Notes: a model not told the origin generated them from the letters alone. A stretch of DNA of 64,000 nucleotides from Bryobacteraceae bacterium (GCA_030041495.1 JASHNT010000090.1:1-64000); one strand, 5' to 3'; counted from the stretch's first letter, positions 33,395-43,560 are shown. A program made the numbers and translations.

Positions 33395-36300
33395 GTGAAC
33401 CTCTCCGAAATCTTCATCAGGCGACCCATCGCCACCAGCCTGCTGATGGCGGCAATCGCGCTGTTCGGAGTGGTGGCCTACCGCACGCTGCCAGTCAGCG
33501 ATTTGCCGAGCGTCGATTACCCGACTCTCGACGTGCAAGCCAATCTCCCGGGAGCCGACCCGGCCACCATGGCTTCTTCCGTGGCCACCGTGTTGGAGCG
33601 GCAATTTACCACCATCGCCGGCCTGGACTCGATGACGTCGTCGAGCGGCACCGGCCAGACCCGGATCACGCTGCAATTCAGCCTGGACCGCGACATCGAC
33701 AGCGCGGCGGTAGACGTGCAAACCGCCATCGCCGAGGTGACCCCTCTGCTGCCGCCGGGCATGCCCGCGCCGCCGTCGTTCCGCAAGAATAACCCCGCCG
33801 ACCAGCCGATCATGCAATTGACCGTCACCTCGCCCACGATGGAGATGAGCGCCCTGGATGATGTGGCCGAGAACATCGTTATGCCGCGCATTTCGTTGGT
33901 CGACGGAGTCTCGCAGGTGCAGGTGCAGGGACAGCAAAAGTACGCGGTGCGGGTGCAGGTGGATCCGGACAAGCTGGTGTCCAAGCGCATCGGATTGAAT
34001 GAGGTGGACCAGGCGATCGCCAACTGGAACCCCAATCTGCCCACCGGCACCTTGTACGGCCCGCAGCAAACCTACACCATCACCACTAACGCCGAGTTGC
34101 AGAACGCGGCTCAATTCGCCAACATCGTGGTGGCCTACCGCGACGGCGCTCCGATCCGGCTGGGCGAAGTGGCCGACGTGGTGGACAGCGTGCAAGACAC
34201 GCGCCAGGCCGCCTGGATGTACGACGCCGAGGGGCAGGAGCGCTCCATCCAGTTGCAGGTGATGCGCCAGCCCGGCGCGAACACCATCCAAGTGACCGAC
34301 GCGATCCGCGCGATTCTTCCCACGCTATCGGCGCAGATTCCGCCCGCGGCCAACGTGCGTGTGCGCTTCGACCGCTCGAAGAACATCCGCAAGTCCTTCA
34401 CCGATATTCAAGTGACAATGTTGATCACGCTGGTGCTGGTGATCGGCGTGATTTTCGCGTTCCTGCGAAATCCCTCGGCCACCATCATCCCCAGCATGGC
34501 CCTGCCGTTCGCGCTGCTGGGCACCTTTGCCATCATGGCGGTGCTCAATTACAGCCTGGATGAGCTTTCGCTGATGGCGCTGATTCTTTCGATCGGGTTC
34601 GTGGTGGACGATGCCATCGTGATGTTGGAAAACATCATGCGCCATATCGAATCGGGCGAGACGCCTTACGAAGCCGCGCTGCGTGGGTCGAAGGAGATCG
34701 GCTTCACCATCATCTCCATGACTGTCTCCCTGGCGGCGGTGTTCATTCCGGTGCTGTTCATGGGCGGCATTCTGGGACGGCTGTTCCGCGAGTTCGCTGT
34801 GACCATCACCACCGCGATTCTGGTTTCCGGCTTGGTCTCCATCACGCTGACGCCAATGCTGTGCAGCCGCTTCCTCCGGCCGCACGCACCCGGCTCGCAG
34901 CCGGCTTGGTCGCGCGCGGCGGAGTGGATGTTTCAGAAGACGCTGCACTTTTACGAATGGAGCTTGCGTGGGGTGCTTCGCTGGCGCCCCCTCATGCTGG
35001 CGGTGTTCTTCGCAGTGCTGGGCGTGACGGGATACCTGTTCGACAAAGTCCCCAAAGGGTTCATCCCGGATACCGACGAAGACCAGTTGCGCGTGAACAT
35101 GCAGGCCGCGCAGGGGACCGCGTTCGACCGCATGGTGACCTACCAGAAACGTCTGGCTGACATCATCCGCAAGGATCCCAACGTCGACAACTTTCTGGCC
35201 AACGTCAGCAACGGCAATTACAACCAGATGCAAATTACGCTGAAGCCGCGCGATCAACGTCCGCTTTCCGCGCAGCAACTGGTCGACAAACTGCGGCCGC
35301 AGTTGTCCAACTTCGCGGGCTTCAAGGTGTTCATCAACCTGCCCCCGGCGATCCGCGTGGGCGGCCGGCAGAGCAACAGCAACTACCAATACACCTTGCA
35401 GGGCGTCGACACGGATGAGCTGTTCAAGTGGGGCCAGATCATGGAGGACGAGATCGGCAAGTTACCCGAGGTCAATGACGTCTCCACCGACCTCCAAATC
35501 AAGAACCCGCTGATGACGGTGAAAATCGACCGCGAGCGCGCGGCGCTTTATGGCCTGGACGCCAGGCAGATTGAAAACGCTCTCTACAGCGCCTACGGAC
35601 CGGAGCTGACCAGCAATATCTACACCCCCCTCAATCAGTACGAAGTGCTGGAGGAGATGAAGCCGAAATACCAGGAGTGGACCGACTACCTGTCCAAGAT
35701 CTACTTCAAGGCCGGCAACGGACAACTGGTGCCGCTGGATTCGCTCGCGACGGTGAAGCCGGACGTGGGGCCGCAGAGCATCGCCCATTCGGGCGAGTTG
35801 CCCTCCGTGACGGTTTCCTTCGGACTGAAAACCGGCGTCAGCCTGGGCACGGCGGTCGACAAGGTTACTGATCTCGCCAACCGCATCCTTCCCAAGGACA
35901 TCACCGGCGGTTTCTCGGGCAACGCGCAAATGTTCGAGGAGTCGCTGGCCAATTTAACGCTGCTGCTGATCGTGGCGATCGGCGTGGTGTACATCGTGCT
36001 CGGCGTGCTGTATGAGAGCTACATCCACCCCATCACCATTCTTTCGGGACTGCCCTCGGCCGGCGTGGGCGCGCTGCTCACGCTGATCCTGTTCCACAAC
36101 GAGCTCAACATTTATTCGTTTGTCGGACTGGTGATGCTGGTGGGCATCGTCAAGAAAAATGCCATCATGCAAATCGACTTCGCGCTGGAAGCCGAGCGCA
36201 AGCACGGCAAAAATCCGGCTGATGCGATCTATGAAGGCTGTCTGATCCGTTTCCGCCCCATCATGATGACCACCATGGCGGCGATGCTGGGCGCGGTGCC

Positions 36301-36496
36301 GCTGGCGCTGGGATACGGCTCCGGCGGCGAAGCGCGCCGTCCGCTGGGTCTGGTGGTCGTGGGAGGGCTGTTGTTCTCGCAGCTAATGACTCTTTATCTG
36401 ACGCCGGTGGTGTACACCTATATGGCGGGTATCGTGGGCTGGTTCCGGACGCGCAAGAGCGGCGCGTTTGAGCCTGCCGCGGAGTTTGGGGACTGA
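33395..36496 (+). CDS. RND efflux permease, first of two (MdtB-like)
   Basis: 1033 residues from GTG 33395, the usual RND length, with twelve membrane segments in two halves. It carries the FIRRPIATSLLMAAIALFGV start, the paired Asp of the proton relay in GFVVDDAIVMLENI, and the RFRPIMMTTMAAMLG block near the C-terminus. HAE-1 pumps export drugs, bile-like compounds or lipids. It precedes a second permease, as in MdtBC heterotrimers. Its C-terminus overlaps the next start by one base. Confidence 0.95.
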   Translation: MNLSEIFIRRPIATSLLMAAIALFGVVAYRTLPVSDLPSVDYPTLDVQANLPGADPATMASSVATVLERQFTTIAGLDSMTSSSGTGQTRITLQFSLDRDIDSAAVDVQTAIAEVTPLLPPGMPAPPSFRKNNPADQPIMQLTVTSPTMEMSALDDVAENIVMPRISLVDGVSQVQVQGQQKYAVRVQVDPDKLVSKRIGLNEVDQAIANWNPNLPTGTLYGPQQTYTITTNAELQNAAQFANIVVAYRDGAPIRLGEVADVVDSVQDTRQAAWMYDAEGQERSIQLQVMRQPGANTIQVTDAIRAILPTLSAQIPPAANVRVRFDRSKNIRKSFTDIQVTMLITLVLVIGVIFAFLRNPSATIIPSMALPFALLGTFAIMAVLNYSLDELSLMALILSIGFVVDDAIVMLENIMRHIESGETPYEAALRGSKEIGFTIISMTVSLAAVFIPVLFMGGILGRLFREFAVTITTAILVSGLVSITLTPMLCSRFLRPHAPGSQPAWSRAAEWMFQKTLHFYEWSLRGVLRWRPLMLAVFFAVLGVTGYLFDKVPKGFIPDTDEDQLRVNMQAAQGTAFDRMVTYQKRLADIIRKDPNVDNFLANVSNGNYNQMQITLKPRDQRPLSAQQLVDKLRPQLSNFAGFKVFINLPPAIRVGGRQSNSNYQYTLQGVDTDELFKWGQIMEDEIGKLPEVNDVSTDLQIKNPLMTVKIDRERAALYGLDARQIENALYSAYGPELTSNIYTPLNQYEVLEEMKPKYQEWTDYLSKIYFKAGNGQLVPLDSLATVKPDVGPQSIAHSGELPSVTVSFGLKTGVSLGTAVDKVTDLANRILPKDITGGFSGNAQMFEESLANLTLLLIVAIGVVYIVLGVLYESYIHPITILSGLPSAGVGALLTLILFHNELNIYSFVGLVMLVGIVKKNAIMQIDFALEAERKHGKNPADAIYEGCLIRFRPIMMTTMAAMLGAVPLALGYGSGGEARRPLGLVVVGGLLFSQLMTLYLTPVVYTYMAGIVGWFRTRKSGAFEPAAEFGD

Positions 36497-39400
36497 TGAA
36501 TCTTTCCGAGCCGTTTATTCAGCGCCCCATCGCCACCAGTCTGTTGATGGCCGCCATTGCCCTGTTCGGCACGGTCGCCTACCGCGCCCTGCCGGTGAGC
36601 GACCTGCCCAACGTGGATTTCCCGACCCTCCAGGTCACCGCCAGCTTGCCCGGCGCCAGCCCCGACACCATGGCCTCGGCCGTGGCCACGCCGCTGGAAA
36701 ATCAGTTCTCGACGATCGCCGGCTTGATCGCGATGACTTCGGTCAACTCGCTGGGCTCGACGGAGATTACGCTGGAGTTCGATTTGAGCCGCAGCTTGGA
36801 CGGCGCCGCCGTCGATACCCAGGCCGCCATCACCCAAGCCTCCAAGCTCCTACCCAACAACATGCCCACGCCGCCCACCTTCACCAAGGTGAACCCGGCC
36901 GACCAGCCCATCATTTACCTTGCGCTGCGATCCAAGCTGGTGCCGCTGTACACGCTGGACGAATGGGCCGAAACGCGCTTGGCGCAGCGCATCTCCACCA
37001 TCAGCGGCGTCGCGCAGGTGCAGGTAATGGGGCAGCAGAAATACGCCGTGCACGTGCAGCTCGATCCCGAGGCCCTGGCCTCGCACCAGGTCGGCATTAA
37101 TGAGGTCGAGACGGCGCTGCAATCCTGGAACGTGAACCTACCCACCGGCCAGATCACCGGACCGCAGCGATCTTTCACCCTCCAGGCCAGCGGCCAGTTG
37201 ATGAGCGCCGACGAATACAAGACGCTGATCGTGGCCTACAAAAACGGCAACCCGGTGCGTCTGAACGAGCTGGGCGTCCTCAAGGACAGCGTCGAGGACG
37301 ACAAGACCGCCTCCTGGTATTACGAAGGCGACAGGCCGGCCGAGCGGGCCATCGTGCTCGCCATCCAGCGCCAGCCCGGCACCAACACCATCCAGGTCAC
37401 CAACGACATTAAGAAGCTGCTGCCGGCGTTCAAAGATGAGCTGCCGCCGTCGCTGGACATGTCGATCCTGTACGACCGGTCCGACACCATCCGCGAGTCC
37501 TACAACGACGTCGAGTTCACCATGCTGCTCACGCTGGTGCTGGTCATCACCGTGATCTTCCTGTTCCTGCGCAACGTCTCAGCCACGGTGATTCCCAGCC
37601 TGGCGCTGCCGTTCTCCATCATCGGAACGTTTTCCGTGATGTACCTGCTGCATTACAGCCTGGACAACCTGTCCATGATGGCGCTGATTCTGTCGGTCGG
37701 CTTCGTGGTCGACGACGCCATCGTGATGCTGGAGAATATCTTCCGCCACATGGAGATGGGAAAGAAGCCACTGGTGGCCTCGCTGGTCGGTTCGCGCGAG
37801 ATCGGCTTCACCATCGTGTCCATGACCCTGTCGCTGGCGGCGGTGTTCATTCCGGTGCTGTTCATGGCCGGTATTCTGGGGCGCTTGTTCCGCGAGTTCT
37901 CGGTGACCATCTGCGTGGCGATTCTGATTTCCGGCCTGGTGTCGGTGACTCTGACGCCGATGCTGTGCAGCCGTTTCCTGCGTTCGCCGGAGCATCAGCA
38001 GCGCTCCCGGTTCTATCGCGTGACGGAGGGGTTCTTCGAAGGCATGCTGCGCGCCTACGACGTCACGCTCCAGATGGTGCTGCGCCATCGGGTGCTGACG
38101 ATGTTCGCCGGCGCTGCGGTGCTGGGCGCCACGGTGTACATGTTCCTGATCATCCCCAAGGGCTTCATCCCCGATCAGGACACCGATCAATTGTCGGTGA
38201 TCACGGAAGCCGCGCAGGGCACCTCGTTCCAGGAAATGAGCCAGCTTCAGGGCGTGGTGGCCGACATCGTGCGCGAGAATCCGAATGTGGCGGCGCTGAT
38301 GTCCACGGTGGGCGGTACGGGCGCCTCGACCCTGGGCGGACCCAACTATGGCGAGATGGTGGTGCGCTTGAGACCGCGCAACCAGCGCAAGGAGCTGGTC
38401 AATCAGATCATCGACGACTTGCGGCCCAAAGTCTCCAACATTCCGGGCATGAAGGTGTACCTGGAGAATCCGCCGACCATCCAGATCGGCGGGCAGGTGA
38501 CCAAGAGCCTGTACCAGCTCTCGCTGGTTTCGCCCAACAAACAGGAGCTGTACTACGGCTCCGAGAGACTGCTCAAGGCCCTGGCGCCGGTCCCCGGAAT
38601 TCAGGATCTGACCAGCGACCTCGCCATCACCAGCCCGGAAGTGAAGGTGGACATCGACCGCGATAAAGCCGCCGCGCTGAACGTGAACGCCAATACGGTC
38701 GAAAGCGCCTTCTACGACGCGTTCGGGCCGAAGTGGGTCTCTACCATTTACGCCTCCATCAACGAATACAAGGTCCTGCTGGAACTCGAACCGAAATATC
38801 AGGCCGACCCGCACGCGCTCTCGCTGTTGTATTTCAAATCGTCCAGCGGGCAGTTGATTCCCCTGGAAACTCTGGCGAACATCAAGCAGGAAGCTGGACC
38901 GCAGTCCATCAACCATTTCGGCATGCTGCCGGCGGTTACGATTTCTTTCAACATCAAGCCGGGCTATGCTTTGGGCGACGTGGTCGGCAAGGTCCAGCAG
39001 ATTGCCACGGAGACTCTGCCGCAAACCATCAGCGTCACGCCGCAAGGCGCGGCCAAAGAGTTCGAAGCCTCGCTCGGCAATCTGGCGCTTCTGCTGATTG
39101 TGGCCATTCTGGTGGTGTACATCGTGCTGGGCATCCTGTACGAAAGCTACATTCACCCGCTCACCATTCTCTCCGGGCTCCCCTCGGCCGGATTCGGCGC
39201 GCTGATCACTTTGCTGCTCTTCAAGATGGACCTGAACATCTACGCCTTTGTCGGCCTGATCATGTTGATCGGCATCGTGGAAAAGAACGCGATCATGCAG
39301 ATCGATTTCGCTCTCGACGCCGAGCGCAACCAGGGATTACCGCCGCTCAAGGCCATCTATGAAGGCTGCCTGATCCGTTTCCGTCCCATCATGATGACCA

Positions 39401-39630
39401 CCATGGCCGCTCTGCTGGGCGCGGTGCCCATCGCGCTGGGCTATGGAGCCGGCGGTGAGGCGCGCCAGCCGCTGGGCCTGGTGGTGGTCGGCGGGCTGAT
39501 CTTCTCGCAGTTGGTCACGCTGTACCTGACGCCCGTGTTCTACACCTACATGGCGAGTCTGCAGTCGAAGCTCGGGCACAAGCAGGGTCGTCCCGCGCCG
39601 CAACCGGCCCCGGAACACGCGCCGGCTTAG
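36496..39630 (+). CDS. RND efflux permease, second of two (MdtC-like)
   Basis: 1044 residues. It starts in the stop of the first permease (TGATG) and is clearly its paralogue: FIQRPIATSLLMAAIALFGT, GFVVDDAIVMLENI and RFRPIMMTTMAALLG all recur. Two linked permeases suggest a mixed trimer. The C-terminus ends in a Pro/Ala/Gln tail (RPAPQPAPEHAPA). A long hairpin follows before the convergent gene at 39703. Confidence 0.95.
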   Translation: MNLSEPFIQRPIATSLLMAAIALFGTVAYRALPVSDLPNVDFPTLQVTASLPGASPDTMASAVATPLENQFSTIAGLIAMTSVNSLGSTEITLEFDLSRSLDGAAVDTQAAITQASKLLPNNMPTPPTFTKVNPADQPIIYLALRSKLVPLYTLDEWAETRLAQRISTISGVAQVQVMGQQKYAVHVQLDPEALASHQVGINEVETALQSWNVNLPTGQITGPQRSFTLQASGQLMSADEYKTLIVAYKNGNPVRLNELGVLKDSVEDDKTASWYYEGDRPAERAIVLAIQRQPGTNTIQVTNDIKKLLPAFKDELPPSLDMSILYDRSDTIRESYNDVEFTMLLTLVLVITVIFLFLRNVSATVIPSLALPFSIIGTFSVMYLLHYSLDNLSMMALILSVGFVVDDAIVMLENIFRHMEMGKKPLVASLVGSREIGFTIVSMTLSLAAVFIPVLFMAGILGRLFREFSVTICVAILISGLVSVTLTPMLCSRFLRSPEHQQRSRFYRVTEGFFEGMLRAYDVTLQMVLRHRVLTMFAGAAVLGATVYMFLIIPKGFIPDQDTDQLSVITEAAQGTSFQEMSQLQGVVADIVRENPNVAALMSTVGGTGASTLGGPNYGEMVVRLRPRNQRKELVNQIIDDLRPKVSNIPGMKVYLENPPTIQIGGQVTKSLYQLSLVSPNKQELYYGSERLLKALAPVPGIQDLTSDLAITSPEVKVDIDRDKAAALNVNANTVESAFYDAFGPKWVSTIYASINEYKVLLELEPKYQADPHALSLLYFKSSSGQLIPLETLANIKQEAGPQSINHFGMLPAVTISFNIKPGYALGDVVGKVQQIATETLPQTISVTPQGAAKEFEASLGNLALLLIVAILVVYIVLGILYESYIHPLTILSGLPSAGFGALITLLLFKMDLNIYAFVGLIMLIGIVEKNAIMQIDFALDAERNQGLPPLKAIYEGCLIRFRPIMMTTMAALLGAVPIALGYGAGGEARQPLGLVVVGGLIFSQLVTLYLTPVFYTYMASLQSKLGHKQGRPAPQPAPEHAPA

Positions 39631-39641
39631 AAGAGCTCTCG

Positions 39642-39707
39642 GCCGCGAACCGACGCGAATAAAAGACCTTTCGATTATGTGTTAATTCGCGGCTTAAAGT
39701 TTTTATT
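39642..39707. terminator. Candidate shared terminator hairpin
   Basis: GCCGCGAA (39642-39649) and TTCGCGGC (39686-39693) are perfect 8 bp complements with a 36-base loop, followed by TTAAAGTTTTTA. It lies between convergent genes. The long loop makes this only a possibility. Confidence 0.35.
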
Positions 39708-40320
39708 GGATCGTCAGAGGGCGATCGAAGATCACATCCAGCGTTGTACCCTGCCGCAGGTCGATCTCTTTACCGCGTGTTAGGAGTGTCGTTGCGGCGC
39801 CGACTGCTCCGCCGATCCCCGCTCCAATGCCTGCGCCCGTCCAACCCCGGTCCGTAAATCCGCCGATAGCCGCGCCGCTCCCCGCCAGGATCGCAATCCG
39901 TCCGGCGTCTTGCATCTTGGTCCCGGCTTGCTTCACCGTCCCCTCGTTGTCCACGACCTTCTGCCCGATCTGATCGGAGGCCACCGAATCGACGTGCGGC
40001 TCGATTTTATACACCTTGCCGCTTGCAAAAGTCAGCGTATCCAGGTGCAGAGCGATTTGCGCGCGCCCCTTCACCCGTCCGCTGCGCTTGGATTCAAGCA
40101 CCGTGCCCTGCACATAGGTGCCGACCGGCACCAGAATCTGTCCGCTGCCCGCGACGGGGCTCGCGGTCTGGAGATAGACTTGGTCGCCAGCCTGCGCCGT
40201 GCGGGTGCTGACCGAGCTCACCATACGCAGGAGTACGTGCGTACCCGCGGGAATATCCGCGCCCAGCGCGCCGTAGGCCAAAAATCCGGAAAGAAAAAGG
40301 AGTGCCGCCGGTAACTTCAT
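39703..40320 (-). CDS. Exported protein with glycine-zipper tail, unknown function
   Basis: 205 residues with a signal peptide (1-20). The N-terminal 100 residues are beta-rich (IPAGTHVLLRMVSSVSTRTAQAGDQVYL, then GTYVQGTVLESKRSGRVKGRAQI), similar in style to TrbI/VirB10-like or SH3-like exported domains. A glycine-zipper segment follows (GAGIGAGIGGAVGAA, about 160-175) which may insert in a membrane. Function unknown. It converges with the RND operon. Confidence 0.72.
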   Translation of the reverse strand: MKLPAALLFLSGFLAYGALGADIPAGTHVLLRMVSSVSTRTAQAGDQVYLQTASPVAGSGQILVPVGTYVQGTVLESKRSGRVKGRAQIALHLDTLTFASGKVYKIEPHVDSVASDQIGQKVVDNEGTVKQAGTKMQDAGRIAILAGSGAAIGGFTDRGWTGAGIGAGIGGAVGAATTLLTRGKEIDLRQGTTLDVIFDRPLTIQ

Positions 40321-40357
40321 AACACCATGTTAGCTCCGATTTTTGCTGTGAGAGAAC

Positions 40358-40891
40358 TTATTCCGGGGCGCTGGTTGGCGGCGTCACGCCGTTGAGCCGC
40401 AGGTACACGGCCATGTAGCCGTACATCTCGTTGGAATGCCGGATCAAATTGTACATAGTGGCGAGACGCGACCGCGTTGGCTCCGGCGGAAACGAACCGC
40501 CCAAGCGGGAACTCACCAGCTCGACCGCTTTGGCATCGGTCAGCGCGCCGAAGACCCGGTCGCAATAGGCAAAGGATTCCTTCAGCGCGGCCACCAACTC
40601 CGGCTTCGAGGCCTTAGATGCGGCTCCGAGGCGCTTCTGTTCGCCATTGAGGCCGGAGCAAACGAACATGTTCGCGTCGGCGATGTGGGCGATGCGTTGG
40701 GCGAACGTTTGCACCTCGGCAACCGGGCGGAAACTGTACTTATCGGCCGGCATCTTGTCCGCCAGCTTGAGGAGATTGTTCTTAATACTGTTGTAGGACC
40801 ACCTTGCCTCCGCGCTGAGCGGATTCGCGGACTGCGCTTCGAGCGTCGCGGCACCGGCCAGCGCGAGCAAAGGCAAAAGCAAACGGCTCAT
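40358..40891 (-). CDS. Exported DinB-family protein
   Basis: 177 residues from ATG 40891, preceded by GGGAGG. Signal peptide is about residues 1-18 (LLLPLLALAGAATLEAQ). The DinB-like four-helix domain has His in AQRIAHIADANM and in LIRHSNEMYGYMAVYLRLNG, parallel to the protein at 2598-3167. A longer reading upstream adds 71 unrelated residues. The two copies probably share an unknown periplasmic role. Confidence 0.82.
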   Translation of the reverse strand: MSRLLLPLLALAGAATLEAQSANPLSAEARWSYNSIKNNLLKLADKMPADKYSFRPVAEVQTFAQRIAHIADANMFVCSGLNGEQKRLGAASKASKPELVAALKESFAYCDRVFGALTDAKAVELVSSRLGGSFPPEPTRSRLATMYNLIRHSNEMYGYMAVYLRLNGVTPPTSAPE

Positions 40892-41121
40892 GAAATGCCT
40901 CCCTTCGAAAAGGTTAGCCGAAACCGGCGTCTTCTGCCGTATTGCCAAGCAGCGAATGAAGAAAAAGAGAATGATTCTGAAGCCAGGAAGGACCACTGCA
41001 CATCCAAGAAGCGGGGACGGGTCTCTTCCTCCGAGGGCTCGTGGCCGGATGGCCGGCGAAGGTTGTCTCACCCTGGACGCACCTCCGCTCCCTTTTTCAT
41101 CCAACTTGCCAGGCGCGGACG

Positions 41122-41589
41122 ATGCCGAAACTTAGCGCGGGGATCCTCCTGTTCCGCCGGCGCAAAGCCGCCCCGGAAGTATTCCTGGTTCACCCCGGAG
41201 GACCTTTATGGGCAAAGAAGGACGAGGGCGCGTGGTCGATCCCCAAGGGCGAATGCGCCGAGGGCGAGGACGCGCTGGCGGCCGCGCGGCGTGAGTTCGC
41301 CGAGGAAACAGGATTCCCTCCCGCCGGCGAGCCGATCCCGCTCGCGGACATCAAGCAGGCCAGCCAAAAGACCGTCAAAGTCTGGGCTCTAGAGGGCGAC
41401 TGCGACGCCTCACAAATTCGCAGCAACCTGTTTTCGATGGAATGGCCGCCGCGATCAGGGAAGCAGCAGGAATTCCCTGAAGTCGACCGCGCCGGCTGGT
41501 TTCCGATCGAGGTCGCGCGGACAAAGCTCCTAAAGGGTCAGCTTGGGTTTCTGGACCAGTTGGCCGCGTATCTTTCCAAATTGCACTGA
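41122..41589 (+). CDS. NUDIX hydrolase
   Basis: 155 residues from ATG 41122. The Nudix box is intact: the conserved Gly/Glu pair in GECAEGEDAL and REFAEETGF. Homology to diadenosine-type or nucleotide-sugar hydrolases is suggested by the start LSAGILLFRRRKAAPEVFLV and WSIPKGE. Upstream reading adds 27 unlikely residues. It is alone on this strand, divergent from DinB. Confidence 0.92.
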   Translation: MPKLSAGILLFRRRKAAPEVFLVHPGGPLWAKKDEGAWSIPKGECAEGEDALAAARREFAEETGFPPAGEPIPLADIKQASQKTVKVWALEGDCDASQIRSNLFSMEWPPRSGKQQEFPEVDRAGWFPIEVARTKLLKGQLGFLDQLAAYLSKLH

Positions 41590-41710
41590 CAAAATCGCCT
41601 TGACCAAACAGGGCTGAATTGGCGTGACCGTTGCATGTGCACGCCAAGCTCCAATCTCAGGAGCCTCGCCGCGGCCCGCGAGGTGTACGCTTAGGAAGAG
41701 GTCGCAGAAC

Positions 41711-43030
41711 ATGGCCAAGATCAGCCGGCGTGATTATGGAAAGGGCCTGCTGGGCGCAGCGGCATTGGGTCGCGGATCCGCGCTCTTGGCCGCGCAGGAA
41801 GGGGCGATTCCTCCCGAGGGAATCGGGCAGCACTTCCGTCATCTCGGCTACAGCGACATGGCGGGAAGGCCGGACAGCGTACAGGTCATGCTCAACCGGC
41901 AGCATCTTTACGTCGGCCACATGTTCAGCAATGGAGTCACGATTCTGGACGCCGCGGACCCGCGCAAATTGAAGCCGGTCGGATTTTTCACCGGCGGCGA
42001 CTACACGCGCACGCATCATCTGCAAACCTCGGGCGACCTGCTCCTGCTCGCCAACGGCGCGAACATCGTCGCCATGCAGTCCTACGACAGCATCCGCGGC
42101 TATTTCGAAAACACGCTGGCCGACAGCATCACCAACCGTAAAAAATTCCGCTCCGGCTTGAGCATTCACGATATTTCCCGTCCAGCGGAGATGCGGGAGA
42201 TTGCGTTTCTCGAAATGCCAGGACTGGGCGTCAACCGGCTGTTCTGGACCGGTGGACGCTATGCCGCGGTCGCCGCGCACTTTGATGGGTTCACCGACCA
42301 TTTTCTGTGCATGGTGGACTTGCAAAATATCAGCAAGCCCGAAATCGTCGGGCGCTGGTGGATGCCGGGGATGAATCGCGCGGCGGGCGAGCCGTCCACT
42401 CTGCCTCCGGGCCGGCGCGTCGCGCTGCATCACATGATCACGTCCGGTAATCGCGGCTACGGAGCTTGGCGCGATGGCGGATTCACGGTCCACGATTTGA
42501 GCGATCCTACCAAGCCGAAACTGATTTCGCACATCAACTGGTGCCCGCCTTTTCCGGGCGGCACGCACACTCCCCTGCCCTTGCCGGGACGCAAGCTCGC
42601 GGTGGTCGCCGATGAAGCGAACGCGGAGAAATGCGCTAAAGGCATGTTCTGTACCTTTGTCGTGGATCTGCGCGCCGAGGAAAATCCGGTGACAATCTCC
42701 ACCTTGCCGAGCCCCAGGGAGCGCGACTTCTGTACATCCGGAGTTTTCGGCCCCCACAACCTGCACGAGAACCGTCCCGGCACATTTCAAAGCGAGGAGA
42801 CCATCTTTGCCACCTACAACGTCGCCGGCGTCCGCGTCTTCGATATCAAAGACGCCTTCGCACCCAGGCAGCTCGCTTACTGGGTGCCTCCGCCGCCGAA
42901 GAAGTTGATCGACCCACGGCCCAACGCCGGGCTGGCAGCGAAATCCGCCGACATTCTGGTCACCAAGGACGGACTGGTGTACGTCACGGACTGGAACGCG
43001 GGGTTGAACGTGCTGCAATACGAGGGCTGA
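41711..43030 (+). CDS. Exported LVIVD-type beta-propeller protein
   Basis: 439 residues from ATG 41711, with AAGAGG ten bases upstream. The N-terminus is Tat-like (KISRRDYGKGLLGAAALG). Repeats of LVIVD style follow, for example HMFSNGVTILDAADPRKLKPV, LSIHDISRPAEMREI and GGFTVHDLSDPTKPKLI, suggesting a beta propeller. Function unknown; it is probably periplasmic. The Tat motif lacks the usual phenylalanine, so the export route is uncertain. Confidence 0.8.
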   Translation: MAKISRRDYGKGLLGAAALGRGSALLAAQEGAIPPEGIGQHFRHLGYSDMAGRPDSVQVMLNRQHLYVGHMFSNGVTILDAADPRKLKPVGFFTGGDYTRTHHLQTSGDLLLLANGANIVAMQSYDSIRGYFENTLADSITNRKKFRSGLSIHDISRPAEMREIAFLEMPGLGVNRLFWTGGRYAAVAAHFDGFTDHFLCMVDLQNISKPEIVGRWWMPGMNRAAGEPSTLPPGRRVALHHMITSGNRGYGAWRDGGFTVHDLSDPTKPKLISHINWCPPFPGGTHTPLPLPGRKLAVVADEANAEKCAKGMFCTFVVDLRAEENPVTISTLPSPRERDFCTSGVFGPHNLHENRPGTFQSEETIFATYNVAGVRVFDIKDAFAPRQLAYWVPPPPKKLIDPRPNAGLAAKSADILVTKDGLVYVTDWNAGLNVLQYEG

Positions 43031-43194
43031 GGCGTGAGCAGATTGCGCCTGCGCTGCACGCTTTCGCGCACCTGACTGGTGAGGGCACAGCCTCCGAAAT
43101 CCATCTGTTCGAAAGCACGCCGCCCGGCGTGTGAAGATTTAGCGGCTACCACAGGTTAACGCGGCTTCTCAAAGCCCGCCTGCCTTTCACCAAA
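43031..43194. other. Intergenic stretch with nothing recognised
   Basis: No gene, repeat or hairpin of note was seen between the LVIVD gene and the GAF remnant. Frames here carry stops and no family-like sequence. Confidence 0.4.
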
Positions 43195-43560
43195 TTGGGG
43201 CGACGCTGGTGCAAGCGAGGGCGTGGCGGAGATTTGCGCGCAAAGGGCCGGGGCCGGACCCGAGCCAACCCTGATCGCCTACGGGGCATTCGTCCTCCGC
43301 GTATCCGCAATGACGTGGGTGTGTTGCCTCTTGCGCAGCCGCGCGCCGGATTCGGCTGGAAAGAAGGTGTGGTAGGAAACACGACGGTGAGCGCGGGACC
43401 GGAGAAGCAAGCAGGATTCGCGCTGCTTTCGAAGGAGCCGTCGATTCTCGAAGACCTGCGCACGGAAAAGCGCTTTCAGAGCGTCCCTAGGTTCAGATCG
43501 ACAACACGGAGCTTTCCTGGCTGCAGTACACCGAAACGAAGTCATCGGGAAATTGAGGTT
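43195..43560 (+). pseudogene. GAF-domain remnant of a sensor protein
   Basis: From about 43315 to 43488 the reading GFGWKEGVVGNTTVSAGPEK, QAGFALLSKEPSILEDLRTE and KRFQSVP has the pattern of GAF domains of histidine kinases or phytochromes (AGVGW, GxTVxAG, GYTLL, VVEDL). Flanking parts are not recognisable. A second frame at about 43494-43548 reads IDNTELSWLQYTETKSSGN, so a frame change follows. No start or full domain is intact. It is probably the leftover of a longer kinase. Confidence 0.5.
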
